Below are positions 32,089 through 44,163 of a stretch of 64,000 bases of DNA, piece by piece (the stretch's first letter is position 1; the number at the start of each line of letters is the position of its first letter). The notes under the pieces were generated by a model. It made no database searches. It was not told where the DNA came from and worked only from the letters and a program-made list of their open reading frames with translations. The stretch is from Prorocentrum cordatum (taxonomy: Eukaryota; Sar; Dinophyceae; Prorocentrales; Prorocentraceae). Position numbers and translations under genes: made by a program. Location of the stretch: NCBI GenBank assembly GCA_963575745.1, contig CAUYUJ010019282.1, positions 403,680-467,679 of the forward strand. Direction: 5' to 3'.

Positions 32089-34737
32089 CCCAACCATCCT
32101 GTGGTGTTGGGTCCTCGTTTTGAAGAGACGGTGCCCCGCGTTCTCCTTCCTTCCTTCCTTCCTTCCTCCCGCTGCCTCCTCCCCCTCCTCCTCCCTCCTC
32201 CCCCTCTTCCCTGCGTTTCACCCCCCCAGTACACCGTTTCGTGGCCCCATAGGAGCTCCGCCGAAGGCCCCAGTGCTGCCGCCCGCATGCGTCCCCCACA
32301 CCCAATTCGGCACACCCCTCACACGTTTCGTGGCCCCATAGGAGCTCCGCCGAAGGCCCCAGTGCTGCCGCCCGCATGCGTCACCCACACCCAATTCGGC
32401 ACACCCCTCACACGTTTCGTGGCCCCATAGGAGCTCCGCCGAAGGCCCCAGTGCTGCCGCCCGCATGCGTCCCCCACACCCAATTCGGCACACCCCTCAC
32501 ACGTTTCGTGGCCCCATAGGAGCTCCGCCGAAGGCCCCAGTGCTGCCGCCCGCATGCGTCCCCCACACCCAATTCGGCACACCCCTCACACGTTTCGTGG
32601 CCCCATAGGGAGCTCCACCGAAGGCCCCAGTGCTGCCGCCCGCATGCGTCCCGCACACCCAATTCGGCACACCCCTCACACGTTTCGTGGCCCCATAGGA
32701 GCTCCACCGAAGGCCCCAGTGCTGCCGCCCGCATGCGTCCCCCACACCCAATTCGGCACACCCCTCACACGTTTCGTGGCCCCATAGGGAGCTCCACCGA
32801 AGGCCCCAGTGCTGCCGCCCGCATGCGTCCCCACACCCATTTCGGCACACCCCTCACACGTTTCGTGGCCCCATAGGGAGCTCCACCGAAGGCCCCAGTG
32901 CTGCCGCCCGCATGCGTCCCGCACACCCAATTCGGCACACCCCTCACACGTTTTCGTGGCCCCATAGGAGCTCCGCCGAAGGCCCCAGTGCTGCCGCCCG
33001 CATGCGTCCCGCACACCCATTCGGCACACCCCTCACACTTTTCGTGGCCCCATAGGAGCTCCGCCGAAGGCCCCAGTGCTGCCGCCCGCATGCGTCCCGC
33101 ACACCCAATTCGGCACACCCCTCACGTTCGTGGCCCCATAGGAGCTCCGCCGAAGGCCCAGTGCTGCCGCCCGCATGCGACACCCAATTCGGCACACCCA
33201 CACGACAGGGAGCTCCGCCGAATGCGTCACGCACACCCAACACACACTCCGCCGAAGGCCCCAGTTTCGTGGCCCCATAGGGAGCTGCTGCCGCCCGCAA
33301 CACCCAATTCGGCACACCCTCACACGTTTCGTGGCCCCATAGGGAGCTCCGCCGAAGGCCCCAGTGCTGCCGCCCGCATGCGTCACGCACACCCAAGTCG
33401 GCACACCCCTCACACGTTTCGTGGCCCCATAGGGAGCTCCGCCGAAGGCCCCAGTGCTGCCGCCCGCATGCGTCACGCACACCCAATTCGGCACACCCCT
33501 CACACGTTTCGTGGCCCCATAGGGAGCTCCACCGAAGGCCCCAGTGCTGCCGCCCGCATGCGTCACGCACGCCCAATTCGGCACACCCCTCACACGTTTC
33601 GTGGCCCCATAGGGAGCTCCGCCGAAGGCCCCAGTGCTGCCGCCCGCATGCGTCCCGCACACCCAATTCGGCACACCCCTCACACGTTTCGTGGCCCCAT
33701 AGGGAGCTCCGCCGAAGGCCCCAGTGCTGCCGCCCGCATGCGTCACGCACACCCAATTCGGCACACCCCTCACACGTTTCGTGGCCCCAAAGGGGGCTCC
33801 ACCGAAGGTCCCGGCGGGTGTGCCCGCATGCGTCCCGCACATTTATTTCGGCACACCCCTCACACGCTTCGTGGCCCCATAGGGAGCTCCGCCGAAGGCC
33901 CCAGTGCTGCCGCCCGCATGCGTCCCGCACACCTATTTCGGCACACCCCTCACGCGTTTCGTGGCCCCACAGGGAGCTCCGCCGAAGGTCCCATGCGGCA
34001 CACCCCTCGGCATTCACACGCTTCGTGGCCCCATAGGGAGCTCCACCGAAGGCCCCAGTGGGTGTGCCCGCATGCGTCCCGCACACCCATTTCGGCACAC
34101 CCCTCACACGTTTCGTGGCCCCATAGGGAGCTCCACCGAAGGTCCCAGTGGGTGTGCCCGCATGCGTCCCGCACACCCTATTTCGGCACACCCCTCACAC
34201 GCTTTGTGGCCCCATAGGGAGCTCCACCGAAGGTCCCAGTGGGTGTGCCCGCATGCGTCCCGCACACCCATTTCGGCATGCTCTTCACACGTTTCGTGCC
34301 GAAGGCCCCAGTGGGTGTGCCCGCATGCGTCCCGCACACCCATTTCGGCACACCCCTCACGCGTTTCGTGACCCCTCACACGTTTCGTGGTCCCATAGGG
34401 AGCTCCACCGAAGGCCCCAGCGGGTGCGCCCGCATGCGCCCCGCACACCCAATTCGGCACACCCCTCGCACGTTTCGTGGCCCCGCAGGGGGCTCCACCG
34501 AAGGTCCCAGTGGGTGTGCCCACATGCGTCCCGCACACCCATTTCGGCACACCCCTCACACGCTTCGTGGCCACATAGGGAGCTCCACCGAAGGTCCCAG
34601 TGGGTGTGCCCGCACGCGTCCCGCGCACCCATTTCGGCACACCCCTCACACGTTTCGTGGCCCCATAGGGAGCGCCACCGAAGAAGAAATTCACAATTGC
34701 GGTATTCACAATTGCATATGGTTGGGTCCTTCGCCAG
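32089..34737 (+). mobile_element. Module C: composite element in a minus-strand LINE
   Basis: The left end CCCAACCATCCTGTGGTG is at 32089. A (TTCC)n/(CTCC)n spacer runs to about 32215, and about 27 array units lie at 32229-34680. A short right end with two CACAATTGC copies finishes CATATGGTTGGGTCC then TTCGCCAG at 34737. The long right-end block of modules B and D is absent. Flanks GCATGTTT and AATAATTTT are T-rich but not a clear duplication. The element is antisense to the LINE it splits. Confidence 0.8.
32229..34680. repeat. ~89-90-bp tandem array of module C, about 27 copies
   Basis: Units contain CACGTTTCGTGGCCCCATAG and the AGCTCCGCCGAAGG core. Two subfamilies are visible: CAGTGCTGCCGCCCGCATGC units up to about 33780, and GTGGGTGTGCCCGCATGC units after. 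The block 33110-33310 is scrambled, with partial units in odd order. Confidence 0.97.
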
Positions 34738-35700
34738 AATAATTTTCAGCGCCTCGTTCGAAGAAGACGGTCGCGCTGTCCCCGGGGAGCTGCAGGAAAT
34801 GCTCCAGTACAACACGCCGACCGTGATGAGTTGTCCTCCATGTGCACAATCACGCACGTGCGCGTTCCGAACCACTGCATACACACAGGGCAATGGTCGG
34901 CGCCGGTGAAAGCACCCATGTTCCTGCACACTCCACGCACAATTAAAGCATAGGTGGCCAAATGTTGACGCGTATTGCACGTGCACACACACACACACGC
35001 AACTCTGGCATCTATACTCGGCGTCCACGTCGGCCATGCGGCGGGTCCGCGCCCAAGCCTGCACATAAATTACCGCCCTCTCCCCCTTCGTTTTTTCCGA
35101 AGGCCGCGCGGAATCGTCTGAGACTGTCGCGGGCGACAAAAGTCCACTCAGCAACCGTTTTCCGCCCCGGCGCAGAGGAAACACCAACGTGTTCAGACAA
35201 CATGTCGAAGTCTTCGGTCAAGGCCGCACTCCATAAGCGACAAACGCCTACTGTGCGGGAAGACAAAACGCAAAGCGTTAGCGTGCCATTCAAGCATACT
35301 CTTCTGCACAAGCAATGCCTCATGTACAATCTAAATACGGATGGGGCTATGCAATCATCATGAGACGAAACAGCAACGTGGGAGGGGGCACGGACACCGT
35401 CCCGGCTAGACTGGGAAATGCTGGAACAGACTTTCATTACGGCAGTGTGTACGCGCGAGTAAACCCACTGGCGTGGAGCCGTGGCCAAGTTCCAGCCTGA
35501 TGCAAGCCCCGTGTGCAACAGGATGATGCCCTGGCACGCCGCCATCCGCATCTCAGATTCCTGGTGCAAGATGCCGCGGCGAATCTGCTTGAAGGTCGAG
35601 GGCATAGCCCGAGTACTGGCGATGATTTCCGGCTGCACGGCGGCCGTAGAACACGTCAAAGTCCCCGCGCGTTTGGAGCGGGGCGCCGCCACGAGCCGGC
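34738..35700 (-). pseudogene. Second LINE, C-terminal region with zinc finger
   Basis: The minus strand carries HCPVCMQWFGTRTCVIVHME, a C-x2-C-x12-H finger (34842-34892) with Cys residues ten and eleven residues later as possible fourth ligands. Upstream in another frame is STFKQIRRGILHQESEMRMA with a helical region. LINEs of this group end with a similar single finger after the RT. Frames change several times and module C cuts the 3' part. No RT motif was found upstream, so this is a 5'-truncated or decayed copy. Confidence 0.55.
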
Positions 35701-36299
35701 CGCGCGCCCCAAGCGAAGAGAAAACAATGTTGCCATCACCTGTCGGAACAGGAGAATTCGCAGCATTTTGCCGGGATATTGATCATCCCTGCATTATGTT
35801 CCAATACTGTCTCGACATCAGGTGGCTCCGCAGAAACCATGGCGAGGAAGGAGTGTTCCGATAAGCTGACTAAAGAAGTATGTATGAAGTGAGAAGGCCG
35901 GCGGGCCGGCCGACGCGCGCGGGCTGGCTCGCTCCTTTTTTCCGATGCTCGTAGGCCAAATACCTGCAGTCGGATAAGGTACAATACATGTCAGTGCAAA
36001 GGAGCGATGGCAGCGGCACCAGGATGGCGGCGCGGAGAGGAGCGCGTTGACTCCCCCCGCGGCGGGGCGCGTAGGGCCGCGCCGACCCCCACCCACACGG
36101 CCTACACATATATGCACAGCCACGAGAGCCAACCCCGAAAACAATGTTTCGGCTCGACCGTGGTTGCCCAGGGGCACGAGACCGAAACAACCTGACGAAC
36201 CCCACCAGAGCTCATATCTAAAGCCAGCTCATACCACAAAGATCCCCCACTCCTATCACACCCACATCATGCTGGCGAAGACAAGCGACGTAGGACCGA
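35701..36299. other. Decayed sequence, no clear gene
   Basis: Short protein-like pieces on the minus strand (for example SEPPDVETVLEHNAG-type words near 35790-35860) lie between the LINE fragment and the next retroelement. Nothing is recognised. Confidence 0.35.
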
Positions 36300-38960
36300 T
36301 GCCGACAAAGTCGTACTACTCCTTCTGCAAACCATCATCCCCGCCAATCTCCTTCTCGGCGCTGAGGACGATTCCAATCATAGCCGGTCCGCCAGCTCCA
36401 CTGAGACTGATCTCGCCGGCGGTGGCCCTAAGAGTCTTTGCCTTTTCCACCGCTCCAGCCGCTGCACTTGCCTCTGCTCCTGCCCTTGTCAAGCGGCCTC
36501 GCCCTAGGCGTCGGCGGCGGCGGTGGCGCGGGCATGGATGCAGAGGCGGTTACCAATGCTTTACGAGCATGATCATCGGAGACTGGGTCTCCCGTGGGTA
36601 CATCGCCTTTTCTGACCCAAGCTCGTCGGCGGGGTACCCAGTCGCCCCCACGTGATTCATCTTCGTGATCTCCCACGAAGTCTGCGTTATACTCATCCAC
36701 GGCGAAACAAAACCATACTCTTTCGCTCCTCTTTATCTGCCGATGGCGATCCACATAAGCCCAATATCCCTCAATGTTGCCGTTGTTGTCCTTGTCGGCA
36801 TGATCCAGCGAAGGGCCCCGGCCGCCGTCGCGCCCGCGGTCGCCCGCATCATCTACGAGCTCATCAGCCCACGCAAGCGACCGATCCTATTCGCTCCATT
36901 CGGTAGGGGCTCTACGCGACCTCTGATCGCGGTCAGGGTCGCTGCCCGACGCAGCCAGGCCGGCGGACACTGGGTCGCGCGGGGCTGGCCTCGAGGCGCG
37001 TCTCTCACTCCTGCCAGTCCGAGCCCCCTCAGTGGCATCCGTAAGACGCCCCGGAGGTGTTTGTGGAAGCCGCGTGCTGTCCCACTCCGAAGCGGCAGAG
37101 CCACCCGGGGCATCAGCACCCGTGCCTGGGGCCATTGGGTCGTCAGAGTGCTCGACATCAGCTTCCGCGGCGACTGGGTCGTCGGGAGCTGCCGGGGAAG
37201 GTTCGGCTGGGCCGACTTCCTCGGCGAGGTTCCTCACGTATCTAAGGGGTCCGATGGCTGCGTCCGTAACAAAATGCCCATAACGGCCGGTAGCCAATCG
37301 AGCTCTCGCAATGGGTGCGATGTCACGAGATGCGCTCATGAACTCTATGGCATATTGAATGCAAACACAGCAACGTCGGACGGCACCACGAACTTCGTTG
37401 CCTAAACCTTCGGTCAAATTCTCTAGCAAGTCTGACGATTTGATCGCCGACCTGATACGGCTGTCCAGCGCGCAGGCGTCGGTCAACCTATGACTGGGGG
37501 TAATACCTTCAGCGCTCGTAGGTCGCTGTACTTCGCGGCCTGGAAAAGCAGCGCGAAGTCCGCCTGCCATGCGCGAGAGTACCACTTCACGAATGGCCAG
37601 AAAGATTCGCCCCCATCGCCGATGCGTGGGTCCTCTATTTAGGTTCATCCCATATTCTGTCGATGAGGTCGGTCAGTCCTGGCGGCGCATCGTGAACCAC
37701 ATCCGTCTTCAGTCGCATTGCAGCGCCTGGCGTGGCCAAGTGCCCAAGGATAAATTGAACGGCGACGTCACTAGCATCGCGTGGGTCGGCAACGACATGC
37801 GCCTCTCCATCGCCCCACTCAATATGTAGATCCGCATCTGCATTCTTCAGCGGGCTGCACAACGGCTCCCGAATCGCTTCAGACAGACGCCCCCCTAAGG
37901 GGGGCTAGATCTAGCCAAGTGGGCAGTGGCAATCCAGTTGTCTGCTGTTTGAGACGCGTGGGCACAATGCCTCCGGGCAGAACGCCCCTTGATGCTTCTG
38001 CAAGCCTATCGCGGGCCAAAATTACGCCTGCCTGCCGGCTGGGCCGGGTGCAAATCGATGCAATTACTCGATAGTTAGTGTCTCCAACGGCAACCGGGAT
38101 AGGCGCATCGACGCGTCTTAGCCGCTCGGTGAGCGCATGCCCCGTTGAACTTTCCGCGCCCATGTCTCGCCGACCCATCACCCATTGATCCCATCCTTCA
38201 GGCGGTTGCAGTTGTCTACTGTTCGAATAGCTGCATGGGTCCAATCGAAAACGGCGAGGGCAGGTCATCGAAATCGGCGAGCATGCTGATCAACTTGAGA
38301 GGGCCATATTAATGGCCACCATGTCGCCGCCGTGGGAGGGTCTTTGTTCTCCAATGTGGTTGCTCTATGCACAAGCCAACTCATGAAGCGAAGCTTCAAC
38401 GGCTCGAGGAAGTGGCAGAAGGGTTCGTGAAGCACTGGCGGCTGAGCTGCAGCGCTATCAGGGACCCAGGTTGGGACGGTTCCTGGCTGTTGGTTGGGAA
38501 TGGTCTGACCCTCCTTAGCGAATCTCAGACGAGCTCCCTCTTTGTTTGAAGCCCATTTGCGCTGATGTTGTTCGCTTTTCTTCAAATTGCCCAACGCGTT
38601 AATGGGGCCTTTGAATGTTCCTCAGTCTTTCTCCAATCACGAGCGATTCGGTTACCTTTCCCGGACAATATATAACGTAGATGGCGAACCCCAAGCTCGC
38701 CCACGCATCGGCTAGCTCGCTTGCCTGGGCCCGCAAGACAATTATTCTGAACGTTGTGTTGGCGCAGACCCTTCGTCTGACAATAGGGGCAATAACCTAG
38801 TCTGGCTCGCGCGGAATGAATATCCCGTCGTCGGCCCACGGCATTGTTCTTATGAGCAGGATCTCTCTCGTTCAACTGACTGTTGTCGCCGACGGGTCTA
38901 TCTCCTCATCGGTAAACGTCCACCCTCTGATTGAATCAGGCGCGAACGCAACCTCGAAGA
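36300..38960 (-). pseudogene. Decayed retroelement polyprotein, distal part
   Basis: Several minus-strand frames of 75-253 codons have ordinary protein composition. One contains LLENLTEGLGNEVRGAVRRC and an Asp/Pro-rich linker; another has ADADLHIEWGDGEAHVVADP. A third has LGYCPYCQTKGLRQHNVQNN, a possible C-x2-C finger. They follow an integrase-like region in the same orientation and have no RT motif that I can find. I infer a linker and remnants of a retroelement polyprotein. Confidence 0.4.
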
Positions 38961-39138
38961 CAATCCATTATTGGGAGAACACTAAGGTCCAAACCACCTG
39001 AGGTGCTGGACCCTGGGTAGCATTTAAGTTTACAATTCGGCCTATATCGATAAATCGTGCCTCTTCCGTCGTCGCAAGCGAACCGTCGCGACAGATTCGG
39101 CGTGGAAGGCGCCCCGTTGCACGCCAATAGAAAATTAG
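38961..39138 (-). pseudogene. Integrase C-terminal-like segment
   Basis: The minus frame reads FYWRATGRLPRRICRDGSLA, then TTEEARFIDIGRIVNLNATQ, ending LVFSQ and a stop. The pattern (short beta strands with aromatic and basic residues, then TxEE) resembles the C-terminal domain of retrotransposon integrases. The integrase core-like part lies on the other side of module F, at 41751-41975. Confidence 0.45.
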
Positions 39139-39227
39139 CCTGGCGAAAGACCCAGCCATATGCAGTTGTGAACACCGCAAGTGCGAATGCCATCTTCGCC
39201 CGCGCCCCCAATGAGGCCACGGCTTCC

Positions 39228-39425
39228 CGCCGGGGCCCGACGTGCTCAGGAACGCGTTTGTGGCCGTCTTCGCGGGCGCCGACGACGACAAGGACGGCGC
39301 CCCTCTGACCGACGAGCAGAAGCTGGAGAGGGCTTTGAGAGCCATGGGGGAGGACGCGTCGGCGCACGTCGAGAAGGCGCAGTACGACGCCCAGACGCGG
39401 TCGCTGAAGCAACACAACTATAAGG
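39228..39425 (+). pseudogene. Captured coding fragment inside module F
   Basis: The plus-strand frame AFVAVFAGADDDKDGAPLTD continues to EQKLERALRAMGEDASAHVE and KAQYDAQTRSLKQHNYK, then runs into the array. Composition and G/C third positions look like a genuine dinoflagellate exon. An upstream CTCAG could be a 3' splice site. I do not recognise the family. It occupies the same place as the helicase fragment in module B, between array and right end. Confidence 0.6.
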
Positions 39426-39429
39426 CCGG

Positions 39430-41430
39430 TCCTCGTGAGGGGTGTGCCGAAATGGCCAGGGGCCGCCGTGGGAACCCTGCCACTGGGGGCCTTCGGTGGA
39501 GCTCCTACGGGGCCACGATCCTCGCGATGGGGTGTGCGGAAATGGCCCGAGGCCGCCGTGCGAACCCTGCCACTGGCGATTTCGGTGGAGCTCCTTATGG
39601 CTCCTTATGGGGCCACGATCCTCGTGAGGGGTGTGCCGAGATGGCCCGAGGCCGCCATGCGAACCCTGCCACTGGCGCCTTCGGTGCAGCTCCTATGGGG
39701 CCACGATCCTCGCGAGGGGTGTGCCGAGATGGCCCGAGGCCGCCATGCGCACTTCGCTACTGGCGCCTTCGGTGGAGCTCCCTATGGGGCCACGATCCTC
39801 GTGAGAGATGCGCCGAAATGACCCGAGGCCGCCATGCGCACTTTGCTATTGGGACCTTCTGTGGAGCTCCCTGTGGGGCCGCGATCCTCGTGAGTGGTGT
39901 GCCGAAATTGCCCGAGGCCGCCATGCGCACTCTGCTACAGTCGCCTTCGGTGGAGCTCCTATGGGGCCACGATCCTAGTGAGGGACGTGCCGAAATGGCC
40001 CGAGGCCGCCATGCGCACTTTGCTACTGTCGCCTTCGGTGGAGCTCCTATGGGGCCACGATCCTCGTGAGGGGCGTGCCGGCATGGCCCGGGGCCGCCAT
40101 GCGCACTCTGCAACTGGCGCCTTCGGTGGAGCTCCTATGGGGCCACGATCCTCGCGAGGAGTGTGCCGAAATGGCCCGAGGCCGCCATGCACACTTTGCT
40201 ACTGGCGCCTTCGGTGGAGCTCCTATGGGGCCACGATCCTCGTGAGTGGTGTGCCGGAATGGCCCGAGGCCGCCACGCGCGCTTTGCTACTGGCGCCTTG
40301 GGTGGAGCTCCTACGGAGCCACGATCCTCATGAGGGGTGTTCTGAAATGGCCCGAGGCCGCCATGCGCACTTTGCTACTGGCGCCTTCGGTGGAGCACCT
40401 ATGGAGCCACGATGCTCGCGAGGGTGTGCCGACATGCCCGAGGCCGCCATGCGCACTTTGCTACTGGCGCCTTCGGTGTAGCTCTTATGGGGCCACGATC
40501 CTCGCGAGGGGTGTGCCAAAATGGCCCAAGGCCGCCATGCGAGACCTGCCACTGGCGCCTTCGGTGGAGCTCCTATGGAGCCACGATCCTCGCGAGGGGT
40601 GAGTGCCGGAATGGCCCGAGGCCGCCATGCGCACTTTGCTGTTGGCGCCTTCGGTGGAGCTCCTATGGAGCCACGAACCTCGCGAGGGGTGTGCCGAAAT
40701 GGCCCGAGGCCGCCATGCGAACCCTGCCGCTGGCGCCTCCGGTGAGGTCCTATGGGGCCACGATCCTCGCGAGGGGTGCGTGCCGAAATGGCCCGAGGCC
40801 GCCATGCGCACTCTGCTACTGTCGCCTTCGGTGGAGCTCCTATGGGTCCACGATCCTCGTGAGGGGTGTGCCGAAATGGCCCGAGGCCGCCATATGCGCA
40901 CTTTGCTACTGTCGCCTTCGGTGGAGCTTCTATGGGGCCACGATCCTCGTGAGGCGCCTTCGGTGGAGCTTCTATGGGGCCACGATCCTCGTGAGGGGCG
41001 TGCCGGAATGGCCCGAGGCCGCCATGCGCACTTTGCCACTGGCGCCTTCGGTGGAGCTTCTATGGGGCCACGATCCTCGTGAGGGGCGTGCCGGAATGGC
41101 CCGAGGCAGCCATGCGCACCTTGCTACTGGCGCCTTCGGTGGAGCTCCTATGGGGCCACGATCCTCGCGAGGGGTGAGTGCAGAAATGGCCCGAGGCCGC
41201 CATGCGCACTTTGCAACTGGCGCCTTCGGTGCAGCTCCTATGGGGCCGCGATCCTCGTGAGTGGTGTGCCGAAATTGCCCGAGGCCGCCATGCGCACTTT
41301 GCTACTGGCGCCTTCGGTGGAGCTCCTATGGGGCCTGATCCCCGCGAGGTGCGTGCCGAAATGGTCCGAGGCCGCCATGCGCACTTTGCTACTGGCGCCT
41401 CGGGCGGAGCTCCTATGGGGCAACGACCCT
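39430..41430. repeat. ~88-bp tandem array of module F, about 22 copies
   Basis: Units contain GCCGAAATGGCCCGAGGCCG, CATGCGCACTTTGCTACTGG and GGAGCTCCTATGGGGCCACG. They form a distinct subfamily from the arrays of B, C and D. A partial unit duplication lies near 40955-40990. Confidence 0.97.
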
Positions 41431-41557
41431 CGCGACAGCGATGACAACGACGCCGATGACGATGATGCTAGGAGGAGGGAGGGGGCAGCGGGAGGGTGGA
41501 AGGAACGCGGGGCGCTGTCTTTTCAAAACGAGGACCCAACGCCACAGGATAATTGGG

Positions 41558-42043
41558 AACAATGACGCAATACCAATTTGCATTGTGAATACTTGCATGT
41601 TCCCACAGCAGTGGTGTGATGTTAGACGGCCGCGAACCTGAGCGTGGAAGGCCCATGTTCTTTCGTGGCGGAGGCCGGGCAAGAGCATGTTTTGCCCGGC
41701 GGGGCCTCCCCATCCCTCCGCTGGCAGAGCCAGGGAGGGATGTGCTCGCTCTGCTATTCCAGGAAATCACGCCTTGTCGGAATGGAACACAGAAGTCCGT
41801 CGTCGCGTTCTCTACACAGTGCGTCAGCTTTAGCAGGGAATCGAATGATTCCTTCTCCTGTCATCAAATCCTTGATGGCGTCGATGCTTGTCACAAGCAA
41901 GAGCGATCCATGGCGTTCCACCATGCCAAGTTCATGTGGGGCGTACGTGCGCTCGATATTGAGAACAAAACGTGAGTGCCCCTGGCACGCGCGATAGGAA
42001 ACTGGAATTGGCCTGCATCCACGCTTTTTCCGTTCGATGGAAA
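41558..42043 (-). pseudogene. Retroelement integrase-like segment
   Basis: Around 41751-41975 the minus frame reads FVLNIERTYAPHELGMVERH, then GSLLLVTSIDAIKDLMTGEG, up to a stop. The YAPHELGMVERHGSL pattern (41907-41945 plus flanks) fits the third acidic residue of a DDE integrase, where G.VERH precedes a helix. The first two Asp residues are not identified. Frames shift before and after, and module F interrupts the 3' part. Confidence 0.55.
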
Positions 42044-43742
42044 CTATCTTATCCCCGTCGTCCTCATCAACGACTGAGTCGCGAGAGGCAGCTGGGCCTT
42101 GATTCCTGGGACCTCCACTGCCCCAGGCGGCAAGGCGGTTAAACCGTGCCCCGCGAGGGCAGTCGCATAATGAACTATTCCACCGGCTTCCATTTTAGCG
42201 ATGAAGCCTCCGAAATACACCCGCCCCCCGGACGATCGGGCGCAGTCCGAACAGCGTCTTGCCAGGAGGGTCGCATGCTCCCCGACGCCAATTGCAGTTG
42301 CATTGTTGCGACGACTGCATTTCCTCCAAAATTCGTTAATTCCCAACGCGAGTGAGTTCTCTGCGTCCATTTCTGCTACATCGGCTAAGCCGGGAGCAAC
42401 GGTGGGCTTTGCGAGCGGGGGAAGTGCTGCGTAGATCGTGCGAGGTAGATTGTCCAGCCAATCATCTGAATTATATTCTGCTCGGAGGAATGAGACAGCC
42501 TGTGGGAACTCCTCTTTTTAAAGCTCTCCCATCAGCGTAAACACTGGGTCATGAACCAATTCAGCGTTTTCTCGAATAGCGTCGCACGCGCGCCCGCAAA
42601 TCGCTGCAACGCGGGCCGGCGCCAGGCCAGCCCCATGAGCTTCGATACTATGTTTCTGAAGCTCGCGAGGTGCATCCTGACGTAAAATCTCTCGCTCGGC
42701 ATCCCCGCTTCTGGGCAATTTTGCACGATCGACGCTTCTCCTCCTTCCTGGGAAGCCCCGTTCCTCTGGACGACGAAGCTGTTTATGCTCTGGGGATGGC
42801 GGGACAACTACACGCGAAGACAAGTTGACCGGTCCCGCTCCGGCTTCCGCACCCTCGTAAAGTTGAGAAGTCAGGTAGAGCCTGTCCCCCTTATGGGGCA
42901 TTCTCAGCGGCGCATCGGCCGCTGACGCCGGACCCCCAAGACCACGCTCCTCTTCGCCTTCTGAGCCACCTTTTGCGTCGTCTATAGCATCGGTAAAGCC
43001 GGGCTGTACAACAGGTGCACTTGCTCCCAGTGTCTCGGGGACTCCGCGAGATATCTGGAAATCCTTATAACGGCCAACAATTCACCATCGTATCATTGGC
43101 CCAACTCTTATAGGCAATGAGCATTCGTTTGCATCCTTCGCTCCTCCCGAATTCAGCCACATAACGTCTGACTCGGGTGATAAAATCATCATGAAGGTGT
43201 TGGACCTCCGTCTCCGTCAAAAGTCTTACACCTTGAGGTTGGTCCCCATTAGGGCGAGCATGCCAGCGCCAATTCAATTCATTTGCCAACGGAAGCCTGG
43301 CACGATCTGAACCCACCCCGATGTGGGTGTCTAAAAGACATCTGGTCTTCCTTATGATTGCCGACATGCGATCTCCGTCTGCAAGATCTCTCGGAGGCAT
43401 GGACAAGGCGCCAGGGGGTTCAACTACGGCAGCCCCCCCCTCACTCTGCCCTGCCCTTTCCTCACCCGCAGGCGCCGAGCTCGCAGGGGGATGAACCACT
43501 GCGTCAAGCCGAGATTTCGCCCGGTCTCCAGGGGTCAGAACTTCGAGGACACTTTGACTAGCGCTGGATGTGCCAGGCTTCCCGTCCTGCTCGTCAGGCG
43601 GCCTCTCTCGTTTCTCCTCTGTGGGCCCTGGGCTCAGGTTCGGCGGGCCCTTCGGCGGAGGCGAGGGAGTCGTTGCTGAATGTTCTGCGAGGCGGCCCCC
43701 GCCGGGATAGGCGGGTCGGGTGGCCTTAGGGAAGGTCTCCAC
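42044..43742 (-). pseudogene. Decayed retroelement polyprotein, central part
   Basis: Long minus frames cover most of this stretch. They include NELNWRWHARPNGDQPQGVR, EVQHLHDDFITRVRRYVAEF, helical basic segments, and a frame with HATLLARRCSDCARSSGG (a possible Zn-binding C-x2-C before the integrase-like part). Composition is protein-like, but no named domain is certain. It sits just upstream of the integrase-like segment in the same orientation. Confidence 0.45.
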
Positions 43743-44163
43743 GGATTTTGAATATCTGGCGGGAACTTCTTCGCAGTGGCCCCTGGGCCTTGTCCGCCGC
43801 CACTTGGCTGAGCCACTGGCTTCGGAGGAGTTGGTGGCCCGGGAGGCGGGGGGGGTTGCCTTGGCACGCGCTGCGGGGGGGCCTGGCTCGCGAGTGGTGG
43901 AACCATCGGAGACTGGCTCGTAGCGCGTCCACTACCGCTCGATTGGGCTGTCGATAGAGCCTTTGGATCCGCTGGAGGCGGCGGTGGCTTTGCTGGCCTT
44001 GGATCCGCTGGAGGCGGTGGCGGCTTCGCGGGTGCAGTCTGAAACTGAGCTCCCGCGCCACTCGGTGGAACTGGTGGTAGCTTGGCCTCGGCGGTAGGGG
44101 GCGAACTCGAAGCAGACCTGCCCGCTGGCTGAGCCGGTGGCTTGGTCTTCGCTTCAGTTAATT
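43743..44163 (-). other. Pro-rich coding-like linker
   Basis: Minus frames are rich in Pro, Ala and Gly, and several are open. It probably links two parts of the decayed retroelement. Confidence 0.3.

Larger units (their letters stand above)
39139..41557 (-). mobile_element. Module F: composite element inside an integrase-like region
   Basis: In reverse orientation the left end (GTTCCCAATTATCCTGTGGC, then GTTGGGTCCTCGTTTTG) lies at 41557. A GA-rich spacer, about 22 array units (41430-39430), a captured coding fragment (39228-39425) and the right end (CATATGGCTGGGTC, then TTTCGCCAGG) at 39139 follow. The left-end motif has AATT in place of AACC. Flanks are T-rich, without a clear duplication. 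Confidence 0.78.
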
